From Oryzisolibacter propanilivorax (GTDB lineage Bacteria > Pseudomonadota > Gammaproteobacteria > Burkholderiales > Burkholderiaceae_C): a stretch of DNA of 64,000 nt. The notes under the pieces were generated by a model. The model had not been told where the DNA came from. It saw nothing but the letters and a program-made list of their open reading frames with translations, and made no database searches. Below, piece by piece: positions 16,449-26,170 of the stretch (its first letter is position 1; each line of letters opens with the position of its first letter). A program made the position numbers and the translations under genes. The stretch is from assembly GCF_900103645.1 (NCBI RefSeq), contig NZ_FNHP01000012.1, positions 1-64,000 on the forward strand, in the 5' to 3' direction.

Positions 16449-17102
16449 TCAGATGCGGTGCGCGACGGTGGTCATCACCTTGGCCGCGGCGCGCATCAGC
16501 CAGCGCGCCGGGGCCGGCAGCTCGGCCGCGCCAGCGGCGCGGGCCTGCGCGGCGTGGCGCGCCTCGTCGCCCTGCATGCGCGCCACCACGGCGCGCGAGG
16601 CCAGGTCCTGCGCGGGCAGGCGCTGCAGGTGGTCCTGCAGGTGCTTTGATACTTGGCGCTCGGTCTCGGCCACGAAGCCCAGGCTGACGGCATCGCTCAC
16701 CCGTGCCGCTCCCAACCCGATGGCAAAGGCGCCGCCGAACCACAGCGGGTTGAGCAGGCTGGGGCGGCCGCGCAGCTGGTCCAGCCGCTCGCGCGTCCAG
16801 GCCAGGTGGTCGGTCTCCTCGTGCGCGGCCTGCAGCAGGCCTTGGCGCAGCGACTCGTCGCGGGTGACGCAGGCCTGCGCCATGTACAGCGCCTGCGCGC
16901 ACACTTCGCCGACATGGTTGACGCGCATCAAGGCGGCCGACAGGCGTGCCTGCTCTGCCGTCAACGTCTGGAGGGGCAGGCCGCGCGCTGGCGACGGCTG
17001 GCTCGCGCTGGACCGCGCCAGCAGCGTGCGCAGTGCCGTGTCGGCCGCAATCAGCAAGAATTCGCTGCGTGCGGTTGCAGTGAGAAGGCGCCCGTTGGTC
17101 AT
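16449..17102 (-). CDS. coq7: 2-polyprenyl-3-methyl-6-methoxy-1,4-benzoquinone monooxygenase Coq7
   Basis: A 217-residue di-iron hydroxylase for a late step of ubiquinone synthesis. The ferritin-like four-helix pattern with iron ligands is visible: [22 protein letters not shown] (ExxH), [12 protein letters not shown] and [10 protein letters not shown] (ExxH). Coq7 is the betaproteobacterial alternative to the flavin enzyme UbiF. It is monocistronic and divergent from the porin gene across a 280-base gap. Confidence 0.93.
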   Translation of the reverse strand: MTNGRLLTATARSEFLLIAADTALRTLLARSSASQPSPARGLPLQTLTAEQARLSAALMRVNHVGEVCAQALYMAQACVTRDESLRQGLLQAAHEETDHLAWTRERLDQLRGRPSLLNPLWFGGAFAIGLGAARVSDAVSLGFVAETERQVSKHLQDHLQRLPAQDLASRAVVARMQGDEARHAAQARAAGAAELPAPARWLMRAAAKVMTTVAHRI

Positions 17103-17382
17103 TATTTGATGAATGAAACCTTGTGTTGCAGATGAACTCGTGGCAGGCGATACGTCTTTTCCACAATTCGGCGGGCCTGTTGTGGAACGGCAACGGATTG
17201 CCTGATGCGCAGTTCATTGTGCGGGAATTTCTTTGCTTATCACGGCCCGGTCTGTTGCAATAGAAGCAACTTCCCCACCAGGAGGTTGGCCCGGGGAGCC
17301 GGCGGGGTCGTGCGCCAGCTTCGCGCCCGTGCCATATGCCCTACCACCCGGGGCCCTCTGTTTAACCTTGGAGTAACACGCA
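17103..17382 (+). promoter_or_regulatory. coq7-porin intergenic region with candidate porin promoter
   Basis: A 280-base gap without a recognisable gene. A possible promoter is TTGCTT (17233-17238), 17 bases, TGCAAT (17256-17261). Immediately around the -10 lies an inverted repeat GTTGC-AATAGAA-GCAAC. The porin has a good ribosome site, TTGGAG, nine bases before its ATG. The promoter call is a pattern match only. Confidence 0.35.
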
Positions 17383-18444
17383 ATGAAAAAATCCCTGATT
17401 GCTCTGGCAGTGCTGGCCGCTTCCGGCACGGCAATGGCTCAGTCGTCCGTGACCCTGTTCGGTATCGTGGATACCAACTTCACCTACATCGACAATGCCA
17501 ATACCGCCGGCGACAACAAGTACGGCCTGGGCACCAGCGGTAACGCGACCAGCCGTCTGGGCTTCCGCGGCGTGGAAGACCTGGGTGGCGGCCTGAAGGC
17601 CGGCTTCTGGCTGGAAGGCGAGATCTTCGGTGACGACGGCAATGCCGCCGGCTTCAACTTCAAGCGTCGCTCCACGCTGAGCCTGATGGGCGGCTTCGGT
17701 GAAGTGCGCCTGGGTCGCGACCTGGTGCCTTCCTACACCAAGGTCAGCTCGTACGACGTGTTCGGCCAGGTCGGTATCGGCCAGTTCATGGGCTGGAGCA
17801 CCTGGGGCCAGAGCACCAGCACGCCTGACGCCAACGGCTATCGCCAAGACAACATGCTGGCGTACTACACGCCTAACTTCGGTGGCTTCACCGCTGGCCT
17901 GGGCTATGGCTTCGATGAAAAGGCTTCCGGCCACGACGGTCGTTACATGGGCGGCTTTGCAGCCTATGACAACGGTCCTCTGAGCGTGACCGTGGCACTG
18001 GACCGCCGCGACATCGGCTACAACGTGGCTCCGCTGGTCTATGACGGCAAGAAGGACATGCTGTCCATCGGCGCTTCCTACGACGTCGGCATGGCAAAGA
18101 TTAGCGCCCTGGCTCAGCAAAGCCGCTTCAAGGACGTGCCCGCTTCCAGCGACCGTAAGGTCAACTCCTACATGATCGGCGCCGCCGCTCCCGTGGGTGC
18201 TGGTCAGGTCCGTCTGCAGTACGCCCTGTATGACCAGAAGGCCATCGATTCCAAGGCTCACCAGCTGAGCCTGGGCTATGTGCACAACCTGTCCAAGCGC
18301 ACTGCTCTGTACGGTACCGTGGCCCACATGAAGAACAAGGATGCTTCCAACCTGGCACTGGCCGCCAAGGGTCTGAGCACCACTGGCGCTGGCGCTGGCG
18401 AGAGCCAGACGGGCGTGCAGCTGGGTATCCGCCACTCCTTCTGA
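17383..18444 (+). CDS. Gram-negative porin (Omp32 type)
   Basis: A 353-residue outer-membrane trimeric porin. The signal peptide MKKSLIALAVLAASGTAMA ends in an AMA|Q cleavage site. The mature protein starts SSVTLFGIVDTNFTY, continues with SRLGFRGVEDLGGGLKAGFWLE and ends in IRHSF with a terminal Phe, all standard for betaproteobacterial porins. Codon use is less GC-saturated than in neighbours (more T at third positions), as expected for a highly expressed gene. A strong terminator follows directly. Confidence 0.95.
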   Translation: MKKSLIALAVLAASGTAMAQSSVTLFGIVDTNFTYIDNANTAGDNKYGLGTSGNATSRLGFRGVEDLGGGLKAGFWLEGEIFGDDGNAAGFNFKRRSTLSLMGGFGEVRLGRDLVPSYTKVSSYDVFGQVGIGQFMGWSTWGQSTSTPDANGYRQDNMLAYYTPNFGGFTAGLGYGFDEKASGHDGRYMGGFAAYDNGPLSVTVALDRRDIGYNVAPLVYDGKKDMLSIGASYDVGMAKISALAQQSRFKDVPASSDRKVNSYMIGAAAPVGAGQVRLQYALYDQKAIDSKAHQLSLGYVHNLSKRTALYGTVAHMKNKDASNLALAAKGLSTTGAGAGESQTGVQLGIRHSF

Positions 18445-18483
18445 TGACATTGCTGGCCTTCATGGCCAGCTTGCACGGAAGAC

Positions 18484-18511
18484 AAACGCCACCTTCGGGT
18501 GGCGTTTTTTT
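18484..18511 (+). terminator. Intrinsic terminator after the first porin
   Basis: Stem AAACGCCACC / GGTGGCGTTT with a TTCG tetraloop, followed by a run of T residues. It lies 40 bases after the porin stop. Confidence 0.9.
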
Positions 18512-18583
18512 ATGTCGCCCATGTAACAAAAGCCTAGGGTAAATGCCTGTGGCTGGCATGCCATAGCGCCTTGTTCCCATACG

Positions 18584-18610
18584 GTGCTATCTGAAGAATA
18601 GGGTTTCGCC
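18584..18610. repeat. Short AGCTATCAAA-type repeat fragment
   Basis: GGTGCTATCTGAAGAATAGG resembles the core of the dispersed small repeat, cf. TTTGCTATCTAAAGAATAGC at 14022. It lies in the gap between the two porin genes. Confidence 0.45.
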
Positions 18611-18648
18611 GAGCAACCCATCATTCCTTGGATAGAAAGACCCGGAAC

Positions 18649-19854
18649 ATGCAATCGTCGTACAAGAATACGTTGGCGCTGGCAGCCCTGATGGTGACCA
18701 CCCCGTTGCTGCATGCCCAGGCCCCTGGAACCAGCAAGGTGCAGCTGTGGGGCATCGTGGACGCGGCCGTGCGGCATACCAACAATGAGGGGCCGGGGCA
18801 GGACGGCAAGACACAGATGCTGGGTGGCGGCATGTCGCAAAGCCGCTGGGGCATCAACGTAGAGGAAGACCTGGGCGGCGGTAGCAAGGCGCTGGTAGTA
18901 CTGGAAAACCGCTTTAATGCCGATGACGGCACTGTCTCCACGCCCTTTTTCCAGCTGGCGCACGTGGGGCTGCAGGGCCCATACGGCCGTATCACGGCAG
19001 GTCGGCAGTGGAACGTACTGTTCGACGTGGTGACCAGCACCTATGCGTCCTTCCCCTACTCGCCCTACATGGAGGCATACAAGCCAGAGCTCGGCCTGGC
19101 CATGGGCGCGCGCACCAGCAATATGCTGAAGTACGCCATCGCCACGCCCGACCGGACCTGGGCGGGTGCTCTGCAGTATTCTTTCGATGAAAACAATTCC
19201 ACCAGCGCGCTGGAAGGCGGCCTGCCCGGCTCGGCGGCCCAGGTGCCGGACTACGTCCGCAGCACCCTCGGGGGTGGTGCCTGGAAGACCGCGGGTGGCT
19301 ATCTGCGCTACGCCGCCAACGGATTGGCGGTGGGTGGAGGCTTCATGCGCACCACCCTGCCGGGGGGCACGGACGTGGACGCCTGGACCGTTGGCGGCTC
19401 GTACCGCACCGGACCCTGGTATTTCAATATGGGCTATGGCCTGAACAAGGCCAAATACGCCGCGGTGACCAGTCCGCTGGTGGGTTTTCGCAATACTGTG
19501 GACCGCGCCATCCTGGGCCAGTTCTGGTCAGGCCAGACCAACGGCGGCTTCCTGCCAGGCGACGCCGACAAGCGCCATCTGATCAAGGTGGGAGTGGGGT
19601 ACCAGCTCACCCCGCAGCTCAATCTGGGTATGCATTACTTCCGAGGCAAGCAGTCGGGCTCCACCAGCGGAGCCTTCAACGGCAACACGAACTTCTACGT
19701 CGCAGTGGCGGACTATGCCTTCAGCAAGCGCACCGATGCCTATTTCGGCGTCGACCACACCAGCATCAGCGGTGGCAGTGCCATCACGCTCGATGCAGTG
19801 AGCCAGGCCCGCAGCCGCACCGGCATCACGGTCGGCATTCGCCATCGCTTCTGA
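18649..19854 (+). CDS. Gram-negative porin, second copy
   Basis: A 401-residue porin related to, but clearly diverged from, the upstream one. A signal peptide (ALAALMVTTPLLHAQ) precedes VQLWGIVDAAVRHT; SRWGINVEEDLGGGSKALVVLE matches the second strand region and the C-terminus is IRHRF. The ATG at 18649 is preferred over an upstream TTG at 18628. Codon use is less biased than in the first porin, suggesting lower expression. An inverted repeat follows at 19915. Confidence 0.9.
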   Translation: MQSSYKNTLALAALMVTTPLLHAQAPGTSKVQLWGIVDAAVRHTNNEGPGQDGKTQMLGGGMSQSRWGINVEEDLGGGSKALVVLENRFNADDGTVSTPFFQLAHVGLQGPYGRITAGRQWNVLFDVVTSTYASFPYSPYMEAYKPELGLAMGARTSNMLKYAIATPDRTWAGALQYSFDENNSTSALEGGLPGSAAQVPDYVRSTLGGGAWKTAGGYLRYAANGLAVGGGFMRTTLPGGTDVDAWTVGGSYRTGPWYFNMGYGLNKAKYAAVTSPLVGFRNTVDRAILGQFWSGQTNGGFLPGDADKRHLIKVGVGYQLTPQLNLGMHYFRGKQSGSTSGAFNGNTNFYVAVADYAFSKRTDAYFGVDHTSISGGSAITLDAVSQARSRTGITVGIRHRF

Positions 19855-19914
19855 GGGGTGGCAGTTCCGGCAGCGCAACCTTTTTCTCGGCACTGCGCTG
19901 CCGCACTGTCCAGG

Positions 19915-19940
19915 CCGGGGCCTCCCATGGGAGGCCCCGG
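19915..19940. terminator. Long G/C inverted repeat after the second porin, possible terminator
   Basis: Perfect 12-bp arms CCGGGGCCTCCC / GGGAGGCCCCGG almost without loop. The following CGCTTTCTG has only a weak T run, so termination efficiency is uncertain. Confidence 0.5.
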
Positions 19941-20083
19941 CGCTTTCTGCGGCTCTGAAGCAGCGCGGCCAGCACAGATCAGGGCTGCTGTCTCCGGGGC
20001 TTTCCCTTGCCGTACCCAGCGGTTGGCTGCGGCATATTCCCCACTTTCCCCGCCTGAGCCGCCGGCGCTCACAAGGAATCCTC

Positions 20084-21664
20084 ATGCAACTCACAAGGCT
20101 GCTGCTTTCCCTCGTCGCCGCATCCGCCTGCGCGGCCGTGCCCGCCGTGCACGCCAAAACCTTCAAGTGGGCCAGCCAGGGCGAGATCGCCACCTGGGAC
20201 ATCCATTCGCAGAACAACGCACTGCAAAACGGCATCCATGCGTATGTCTACGAGAGCCTGGTGTACTACGACAGCAAGACCTTTCAGGTCGAGCCGCAGC
20301 TGGCCACCGCCTGGAGCAACGTCAGCCCGACGCAGGTGCGCTTCACCCTGCGCCAGGGCGTGAAGTTCCATGACGGATCGGCCTTCACGGCGGACGACGC
20401 GGTGTATTCCATCCAGCGCGCCATGGCCAAGACCTCCAACTACGGCCCCTTCGTGCAGGGCATCGAGCGCGTGGCCAAGGTCGATGCGAACACCATCGAC
20501 GTGTTCCTGAAAGGCCCCAACCCGGTGCTGCTGCGCCAGATGACCGAGCTGCGCATGATGAGCAAGGCCTGGGCCGAGAAGAACCGTTCGGTCGAGCCCA
20601 AGGACATCAAGGGCAGCGACGAGAACTACGCGCACCGCAACGCCGTGGGCACCGGTCCCTTCACGCTGCAATCCTGGCAGCCCGATGTGCGCATGGTCTT
20701 CAAGCGCAACCCCGACTGGTGGGGGAAGGCGGACAGCAACGTCACCGAGATCGTCTACACCCCGATCAAGTCGGGCGCCACGCGCATCGCGGCGCTGCTG
20801 TCGGGCGAGGTGGACATGGTGCTGGACCCGGCGCCGCAGGACCTGCCGCGCCTGCGCAGCAACGCCGAGCTGAAGGTCATCGACGGGCTGGAAAACCGCA
20901 CCATCTTCCTCGGCATGGACCAGTTCCGCGACGAGCTGTCGGGATCCAGCGTCAAGGGCAAGAACCCGCTCAAGGACGTGCGCGTGCGCCGCGCGCTGTA
21001 CCAGGCCATCGACGCCAACACCCTCACGCGCAACATCCTGCGCGGCCTGGGCAAGCCCACCGGCACGCTGGTGGCGCCGCAGGTGGCTGGCTGGACCGAG
21101 GGTGTGGGCAAGCGCCTGCCGTACGACGTGGAAGCGTCCAAGAAGCTGCTGGCCGAGGCCGGCTATGCCGATGGCTTCGAGGTCGATTTCGCCTGCCCGA
21201 ACAACCGCTACATCAACGACGAGGCCATCTGCCAGGCCATCACGGCGATGTGGGCGCGCATCGGCGTCAAGGCCCGGCTGCGCACGCTGCCGCTGGTGAC
21301 CTATTTCCCGATGATCCAGCGCAGCGAGGCCAGCATCTACATGCTGGGCTGGGGCGTGCCGACCTTCGACGGCCTGTACAGCCTGCAGTCGCTGGTGCGC
21401 AGCGTGGGCACGGGCGGCGACGGCAACTACAACGTCGGCAAGTACAGCAACGAGCGCATGGACTACCTGGTGGATCGCATCAAGGTCGAGACCGACGCCC
21501 CGGTGCGCGCGCGCATGATGACCGAAGCGCTGCAGCTGTCGAACGACACCGTTTCGCACCTGCCGCTGTACGACCAGGTCATCCCCTGGGCGATGAAGAA
21601 GAACGTCGAGCTGGTGCACCGCGCGGACAACCGCGTGGACATCCGCACCGTGAAGATCAACTGA
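20084..21664 (+). CDS. ABC transporter substrate-binding protein, peptide/nickel (family 5) type
   Basis: A 526-residue periplasmic binding protein with a signal peptide ending in VHA|K (about residue 24). The family 5 fold is recognisable from VYESLVYYD, PQLATAWSNVSPTQVRFTL, FHDGSAFTADDAVYSIQRA and VGTGPFTLQSW, and DVRVRRALYQAIDANTL in the second lobe. Ligands of this family are peptides, glutathione, nickel chelates or opines; the actual substrate is unknown. It is the first gene of an operon with two permeases, an M20 amidohydrolase and two ATPases. AAGGAA precedes the start. Confidence 0.92.
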   Translation: MQLTRLLLSLVAASACAAVPAVHAKTFKWASQGEIATWDIHSQNNALQNGIHAYVYESLVYYDSKTFQVEPQLATAWSNVSPTQVRFTLRQGVKFHDGSAFTADDAVYSIQRAMAKTSNYGPFVQGIERVAKVDANTIDVFLKGPNPVLLRQMTELRMMSKAWAEKNRSVEPKDIKGSDENYAHRNAVGTGPFTLQSWQPDVRMVFKRNPDWWGKADSNVTEIVYTPIKSGATRIAALLSGEVDMVLDPAPQDLPRLRSNAELKVIDGLENRTIFLGMDQFRDELSGSSVKGKNPLKDVRVRRALYQAIDANTLTRNILRGLGKPTGTLVAPQVAGWTEGVGKRLPYDVEASKKLLAEAGYADGFEVDFACPNNRYINDEAICQAITAMWARIGVKARLRTLPLVTYFPMIQRSEASIYMLGWGVPTFDGLYSLQSLVRSVGTGGDGNYNVGKYSNERMDYLVDRIKVETDAPVRARMMTEALQLSNDTVSHLPLYDQVIPWAMKKNVELVHRADNRVDIRTVKIN

Positions 21665-21806
21665 AGGCACGACGAGGGCGCGCGGCGCCTTCGGCCTTTG
21701 GTTCACACGCGGCCGGTGCGCCACATGCACCCGTCGCGCACCGCATGCCGTGCCGGGCCCACCCGCCTGCTAGCATGCGTCCACCCCCTTCAGCCAACCC
21801 ATCTGC

Positions 21807-22790
21807 ATGCTGGCTTTCATCCTTCGGCGCCTCGCCCAGGCCGTGCTCGTCATGGTCGCCGTGGCCTTCATTTCCTTCATGCTGTTCCAGTTCGTGGGCG
21901 ACCCGGTGGTGTTCCTGCTGGGCCAGGACGCCACGCCCGAGCAGATCACCGAGATGCGCGCCGCGCTCGGGCTGGATCAGCCGTTCATCGTGCAGTTCTG
22001 GCACTTCCTGGTGAATGCCGCGCAGGGCGAGTTCGGCCTGTCGCTGCGCCAGGGCGCCAAGGTCTCGCGGCTGATCGCAGAGCGCTTCCCGGCGACGCTG
22101 GAACTCGCCCTGGTGGCCGCCGCCATCGCGCTGCTGGTGGGCGTGCCGATGGGCGTGTACGCGGCGCTCAGGCGCGGCACCTTCCTGAGCCAGACGTTCA
22201 TGACCCTGTCGCTGCTGGGCGTGTCGCTGCCCACCTTCCTGATCGGCATCCTGCTGATCCTGGTGTTTTCGGTGACGCTGGGCTGGTTCCCCAGCTACGG
22301 GCGCGGGCCGACGACACAGATCGGCTGGTGGAGCACCGGGCTGTTGAGCCTCAAGGGCTGGCACCACTTGGTGCTGCCGGCGGTGACGCTGGCGATCTTC
22401 CAGCTCACGCTGATCATGCGGCTGGTGCGCGCCGAGATGCTGGAGGTACTGCGCACCGACTACATCAAGTTCGCCCGCGCGCGCGGCCTGTCCGACCGCG
22501 CGATCCACTTCGGCCATGCGCTGAAGAACACGCTGGTGCCGGTCATGACCATCACCGGGCTGCAGATCGGCGGGCTGATCGCCTTCGCCATCATCACCGA
22601 GACGGTGTTCCAGTGGCCCGGCATGGGCCTGCTGTTCATCCAGGCGGTCACCTTCGCGGACATCCCGGTCATGGCCGCCTACCTGTGCCTGATCGCGCTG
22701 ATCTTCGTGGTCATCAACCTGGTGGTGGACCTGCTGTACTTCGCCGTCGATCCGCGCCTGCGCGTCTCCGGCAAGGGTGGGGGGCATTAA
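21807..22790 (+). CDS. ABC transporter permease, DppB type
   Basis: A 327-residue inner-membrane permease of the oligopeptide/dipeptide class. It starts MLAFILRRLAQAVLVMVAVAF, a conserved first helix, and has RAALGLDQPF in the first periplasmic loop. The coupling-helix motif is DYIKFARARGLSDRAI, followed by GLQIGGLIAFAIITETVFQWPG. It partners with the DppC-type permease, from which it is separated by the amidohydrolase gene. The stop overlaps the amidohydrolase start (TAATG). Confidence 0.92.
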   Translation: MLAFILRRLAQAVLVMVAVAFISFMLFQFVGDPVVFLLGQDATPEQITEMRAALGLDQPFIVQFWHFLVNAAQGEFGLSLRQGAKVSRLIAERFPATLELALVAAAIALLVGVPMGVYAALRRGTFLSQTFMTLSLLGVSLPTFLIGILLILVFSVTLGWFPSYGRGPTTQIGWWSTGLLSLKGWHHLVLPAVTLAIFQLTLIMRLVRAEMLEVLRTDYIKFARARGLSDRAIHFGHALKNTLVPVMTITGLQIGGLIAFAIITETVFQWPGMGLLFIQAVTFADIPVMAAYLCLIALIFVVINLVVDLLYFAVDPRLRVSGKGGGH

Positions 22791-24016
22791 TGCACACGAC
22801 AACCCCACGCTATCAGGCCAGCGGCCGCGCCTTCGCGCAGATCGCGCAGTTCCACCCCGAGCTCACCGCGCTGCGCCGCGACCTGCACGCCCACCCGGAA
22901 CTCGGCTTCGAGGAGGTCTACACCGTCGCGCGCGTGCGGGAAGCGCTGCGCGCCTGCGGCGTGGACGAGATCCACGAGGGCATCGGCAAGACCGGCCTGG
23001 TGGCGCTGATCCACGGCCGCGGACGCGGCAGCAAGGCCATGCTCGGCCTGCGCGCCGACATGGATGCGCTGCCCATGGCCGAGCACAACGAGTTCCCCTG
23101 GCGCTCGACCAAGTCCGGACTCATGCACGGCTGCGGCCACGACGGGCACACGGCGATGCTGGTGGGCGCGGCGCGCTACCTGGCCGCCACGCGCGACTTC
23201 GACGGCACGGCGGTGCTGATCTTCCAGCCGGGCGAGGAGGGACTGGGCGGCGCGCGGGTGATGATCGAGGACGGCCTGTTCGAGCGCTGGCCCGTGCAGG
23301 CGGTGTACGCCATGCACAACTGGCCGGCCATGAAGCCCGGCACGGTAGGCCTGAACGACGGCGCCATGATGGCCGCCGCCGACCGCATCACCATCGACAT
23401 CACCGGCCGCGGTGGGCATGGCGCGCATCCCTACCAGACGGTGGACGTGGTGCTGGTGGCGGCGCACATCGTCACCGCGCTGCAGAGCATCGTGGCGCGC
23501 AACGTGAGGCCGATCGACAGTGCCGTGGTCAGCGTCTGCGCGCTGCAGGCCGGCGACCTGGGCGCGTTCAGCGTGCTGCCGGGCACGGCCACGCTGGTCG
23601 GCACGGTGCGCGCGTTCGATCCAGCGGTGCAGAACCTGGTGGCGCAGCGCATCCAGGAGCTCTGCAGCGCCGTGGCGTTGGGCTTTGGCGCGACGGCCAG
23701 CGTGCGCTACGAGCGCATCTACCCGGCCACCATCAACACCCCGGCCGAGGCGCGCTTCGCCGGCGATGTGGCCGCCAGCCTGGTGGGCGAGCACCAGGTG
23801 GTGCGGGACCTCGAGCCGAGCATGGGCGCGGAGGATTTCTCCTTCATGCTGCAGGCCCGGCCCGGCGCCTACCTGCGCCTGGGCCAGGGCATGGGCGCGG
23901 GTCATTGCACGCTGCACAACAGCCGCTACGACTTCAACGATGAAGTGCTGCCGCTGGGCGCGGCGCTGCTGGCCGGGCTGGTGGAACAGGGCATGCCGCT
24001 GGCAACCGGGTTGTAG
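22790..24016 (+). CDS. M20 family metallopeptidase / amidohydrolase
   Basis: A 408-residue cytoplasmic di-zinc hydrolase of the M20D group (hippurate hydrolase, N-acyl-amino-acid amidohydrolase, IAA-amino acid hydrolase types). Metal-binding motifs are GCGHDGHTAML, PGEEGLGG, MHNWPAMKPG and the C-terminal LHNSRYDFND; GRGGHGAHP marks the dimerisation domain. It is translationally coupled to the permease gene before it, indicating that it acts on an imported N-acylated or peptide substrate. Exact specificity cannot be read from sequence. Confidence 0.9.
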   Translation: MHTTTPRYQASGRAFAQIAQFHPELTALRRDLHAHPELGFEEVYTVARVREALRACGVDEIHEGIGKTGLVALIHGRGRGSKAMLGLRADMDALPMAEHNEFPWRSTKSGLMHGCGHDGHTAMLVGAARYLAATRDFDGTAVLIFQPGEEGLGGARVMIEDGLFERWPVQAVYAMHNWPAMKPGTVGLNDGAMMAAADRITIDITGRGGHGAHPYQTVDVVLVAAHIVTALQSIVARNVRPIDSAVVSVCALQAGDLGAFSVLPGTATLVGTVRAFDPAVQNLVAQRIQELCSAVALGFGATASVRYERIYPATINTPAEARFAGDVAASLVGEHQVVRDLEPSMGAEDFSFMLQARPGAYLRLGQGMGAGHCTLHNSRYDFNDEVLPLGAALLAGLVEQGMPLATGL

Positions 24017-24019
24017 GGT

Positions 24020-24110
24020 GGGGCGACTCTTTACTCTCATTCCCATAGCTGCAGGCCCTTTATTCAAAAGGGCTGGCGGCCTGTTTCGCATGAAAATCAC
24101 TCCACGCCGA
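24020..24110. repeat. AGCTATCAAA-type small repeat within the ABC operon
   Basis: Contains CCATAGCTGCAGGCCC, TTTATTCAAAAGGGCTGGCG and GCATGAAAATCACTCC. It separates the amidohydrolase gene from the second permease gene in an otherwise tight operon. Confidence 0.65.
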
Positions 24111-24112
24111 CC

Positions 24113-25024
24113 ATGATGCACACCCTCTCGCGCTGGTGGGACAGCGACGTTTTTCACAGCTTCCGCAGCTCCCCCGTGGCCATGCTGGCGGCGCTGATCG
24201 CGCTCATCTGCGCGGTCTGCGCGCTGTTCGCCGGCTGGGTGGCGCCGCACAACCCTTTCGACCTGGCGACGCTGGAGCTGGGCGACGCGCGCCTGCCGCC
24301 CGCCTGGCTGGAGGGCGGCACGACGAAATACCCGCTGGGCACCGACGACCAGGGCCGCGACATCCTCTCCGCGCTGATCTACGGCGCGCGCATCTCGCTG
24401 GTCGTCGGCCTGGCGTCGGTGGCGATCTCGGTAGTGCTGGGCGTGGGGCTGGGCCTGTGGGCGGGTTTCGCCGGCGGCTGGGTGGACGCGGTGCTGATGC
24501 GCCTGTGCGACGTGATGCTGTCCTTCCCCGCCATCCTGATCGCGCTGCTGATCGCCGGCGTGGGCCGGGCGGTGTTCCCGAACGCGCCGGACTCGCTGGC
24601 CTTCGGCGTGCTGATCGTGTCGATCTCGCTCACCGGCTGGGTGCAGTACGCGCGCACCGTGCGCGGCAGCACTTTGGTCGAGCGCAGCAAGGAATACGTG
24701 CAGGCTGCGCGCGTGACCGGCGTGCCGCCCCTGCGCATCATGCGCCGGCACGTGCTGCCCAACGTGCTCGGCCCGGTCATGGTGCTGGCCACCATCCAGG
24801 TGGCCACGGCCATCATCACCGAGGCCACACTGTCATTCCTGGGCGTGGGCGCGCCACCGACCTCGCCGTCGCTGGGCACGCTGATCCGCGTGGGCAACGA
24901 TTATTTGTTCTCGGGCGAGTGGTGGATCACCGTCTTCCCCGGCGCCATGCTGGTGCTGATCGCGCTGTCGGTGAACCTGCTGGGCGACTGGCTGCGCGAT
25001 GCGCTCAACCCCAGATTGAGGTGA
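24113..25024 (+). CDS. ABC transporter permease, DppC type
   Basis: A 303-residue inner-membrane permease. The N-terminal WWDSDVFHSFRSSPVAMLAAL leads into the first helix. GTDDQGRDILSALIYGARISL is the family hallmark, and the coupling motif is SKEYVQAARVTGVPPLRIMRRHVLPN. A second ATG at 24116 is an equally possible start. It pairs with the DppB-type permease upstream and the two ATPases downstream. Confidence 0.92.
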   Translation: MMHTLSRWWDSDVFHSFRSSPVAMLAALIALICAVCALFAGWVAPHNPFDLATLELGDARLPPAWLEGGTTKYPLGTDDQGRDILSALIYGARISLVVGLASVAISVVLGVGLGLWAGFAGGWVDAVLMRLCDVMLSFPAILIALLIAGVGRAVFPNAPDSLAFGVLIVSISLTGWVQYARTVRGSTLVERSKEYVQAARVTGVPPLRIMRRHVLPNVLGPVMVLATIQVATAIITEATLSFLGVGAPPTSPSLGTLIRVGNDYLFSGEWWITVFPGAMLVLIALSVNLLGDWLRDALNPRLR

Positions 25025-25142
25025 ACAACCCCCTGAGCCGCTGCGCGGCTTCCCCCTTCTCTCGAACGGCTGCGCCCTTCGGGAAGGGGGACGACGCCAG
25101 TGGCCTGGCACAGCCAGATCCACGGCGTCCGCTGGCCTGGAA
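25022..25142 (+). repeat. CCCCCTGAG-type palindromic repeat between permease and ATPase genes
   Basis: Order: CCCCCTGAGCCGCTGCGCGG, a palindromic arm region, GGGGGACGACGCCAGTGGCC, CAGCCAGATCCACGGCGTCC, GCTGGCCTGG. It is homologous to the copies at 10205-10335 and 11172-11285. It splits the ABC operon but carries no obvious terminator T run. Confidence 0.75.
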
Positions 25143-25192
25143 CGCGCCTGTTTTCACCGTTTTGGCCCGTATTGACGGGCCGGAATTCCGCC

Positions 25193-26170
25193 ATGTCCTT
25201 GCTTGAAGTCCAGAACCTGATCGTCGAATTCCCGAACCGGCGCGGCACGTTGCGCGCGCTGGACGACGTGAGCTTTTCCATCGCGCCGGGCGAGATCCTG
25301 GGCGTGGTGGGCGAATCCGGCGCCGGCAAGTCGCTCACCGGCGCGTCCATCATCGGCTTGCTCGAGCCACCCGGGCGCGTGGCCGGCGGGCGTATCGTGC
25401 TGGAGGGCCAGCGCATCGACGACCTGCCGCACGCGCAGATGCGCCACATCCGCGGGCGGCGCATCGGCGCCATCTTCCAGGACCCGCTGACCTCGCTTAA
25501 TCCGCTCTACACGGTGGGCCAGCAGCTCGTCGAGACCATCCACACGCACCTGCCGCTGGACGCGGCGCAGGCACGCGCTCGCGCCATCGAACTGCTGCAG
25601 GACACCGGCATCCCGGCCGCCGAGCAGCGCATTGACCACTACCCGCATCAGTTCTCCGGCGGCATGCGCCAGCGCGTGGTCATCGCCCTGGCGCTGGCGG
25701 CCGAGCCGCAGCTGATCGTCGCCGACGAGCCGACCACGGCGCTGGACGTGTCGATCCAGGCACAGATCATCCAGCTGCTGAAATCCATCTGCAAAAGCCG
25801 CGGCGCCGCGGTCATGCTCATCACCCACGACATGGGCGTGATCGCCGAGACCTGCGACCGCGTGGCCGTGATGTACGCCGGGCGCATCGCCGAGATCGGC
25901 CCGGTGCACGAGGTCATCAACCACCCGGCGCACCCCTACACCGCCGGCCTGATGGCCTCCATCCCCGACATGGACAGCGAGCGCGAGCGCCTGGCCCAGA
26001 TCGACGGCGCCATGCCGCGGCTGAACGCCATTCCGCCGGGCTGCGCCTTCAACCCGCGCTGCCCGCACGCCTTCGAGCGTTGCCGCGTCGAGCGCCCGGA
26101 CCTGATGCCGGCAGGCGCCACGCGCGCCGCATGCTGGCTGCACGCTGCCGATGCCCAGGAGGCCGCATGA
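25193..26170 (+). CDS. ABC transporter ATP-binding protein, DppD type
   Basis: A 325-residue ATPase of the oligopeptide transporter class. It shows Walker A GESGAGKS (40-47), the Q-loop IFQDPLTSLNP, signature FSGGMRQRVVIALAL, Walker B LIVADEPTTALD and the switch His in ITHDMG. The C-terminal oligopeptide extension carries CAFNPRCPHAFERC, a cysteine motif that binds an iron-sulfur cluster in some relatives. The frame is open upstream to 25100 through the repeat; the ATG at 25193 matches family starts. It overlaps the next ATPase gene by four bases. Confidence 0.93.
   Translation: MSLLEVQNLIVEFPNRRGTLRALDDVSFSIAPGEILGVVGESGAGKSLTGASIIGLLEPPGRVAGGRIVLEGQRIDDLPHAQMRHIRGRRIGAIFQDPLTSLNPLYTVGQQLVETIHTHLPLDAAQARARAIELLQDTGIPAAEQRIDHYPHQFSGGMRQRVVIALALAAEPQLIVADEPTTALDVSIQAQIIQLLKSICKSRGAAVMLITHDMGVIAETCDRVAVMYAGRIAEIGPVHEVINHPAHPYTAGLMASIPDMDSERERLAQIDGAMPRLNAIPPGCAFNPRCPHAFERCRVERPDLMPAGATRAACWLHAADAQEAA

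Noticed and set aside
10205..25142. The three CCCCCTGAG repeat copies as a CRISPR array
   Set aside because: Copies are far apart, about 110-130 bases long, palindromic and imperfect, with no regular spacers and no cas genes.
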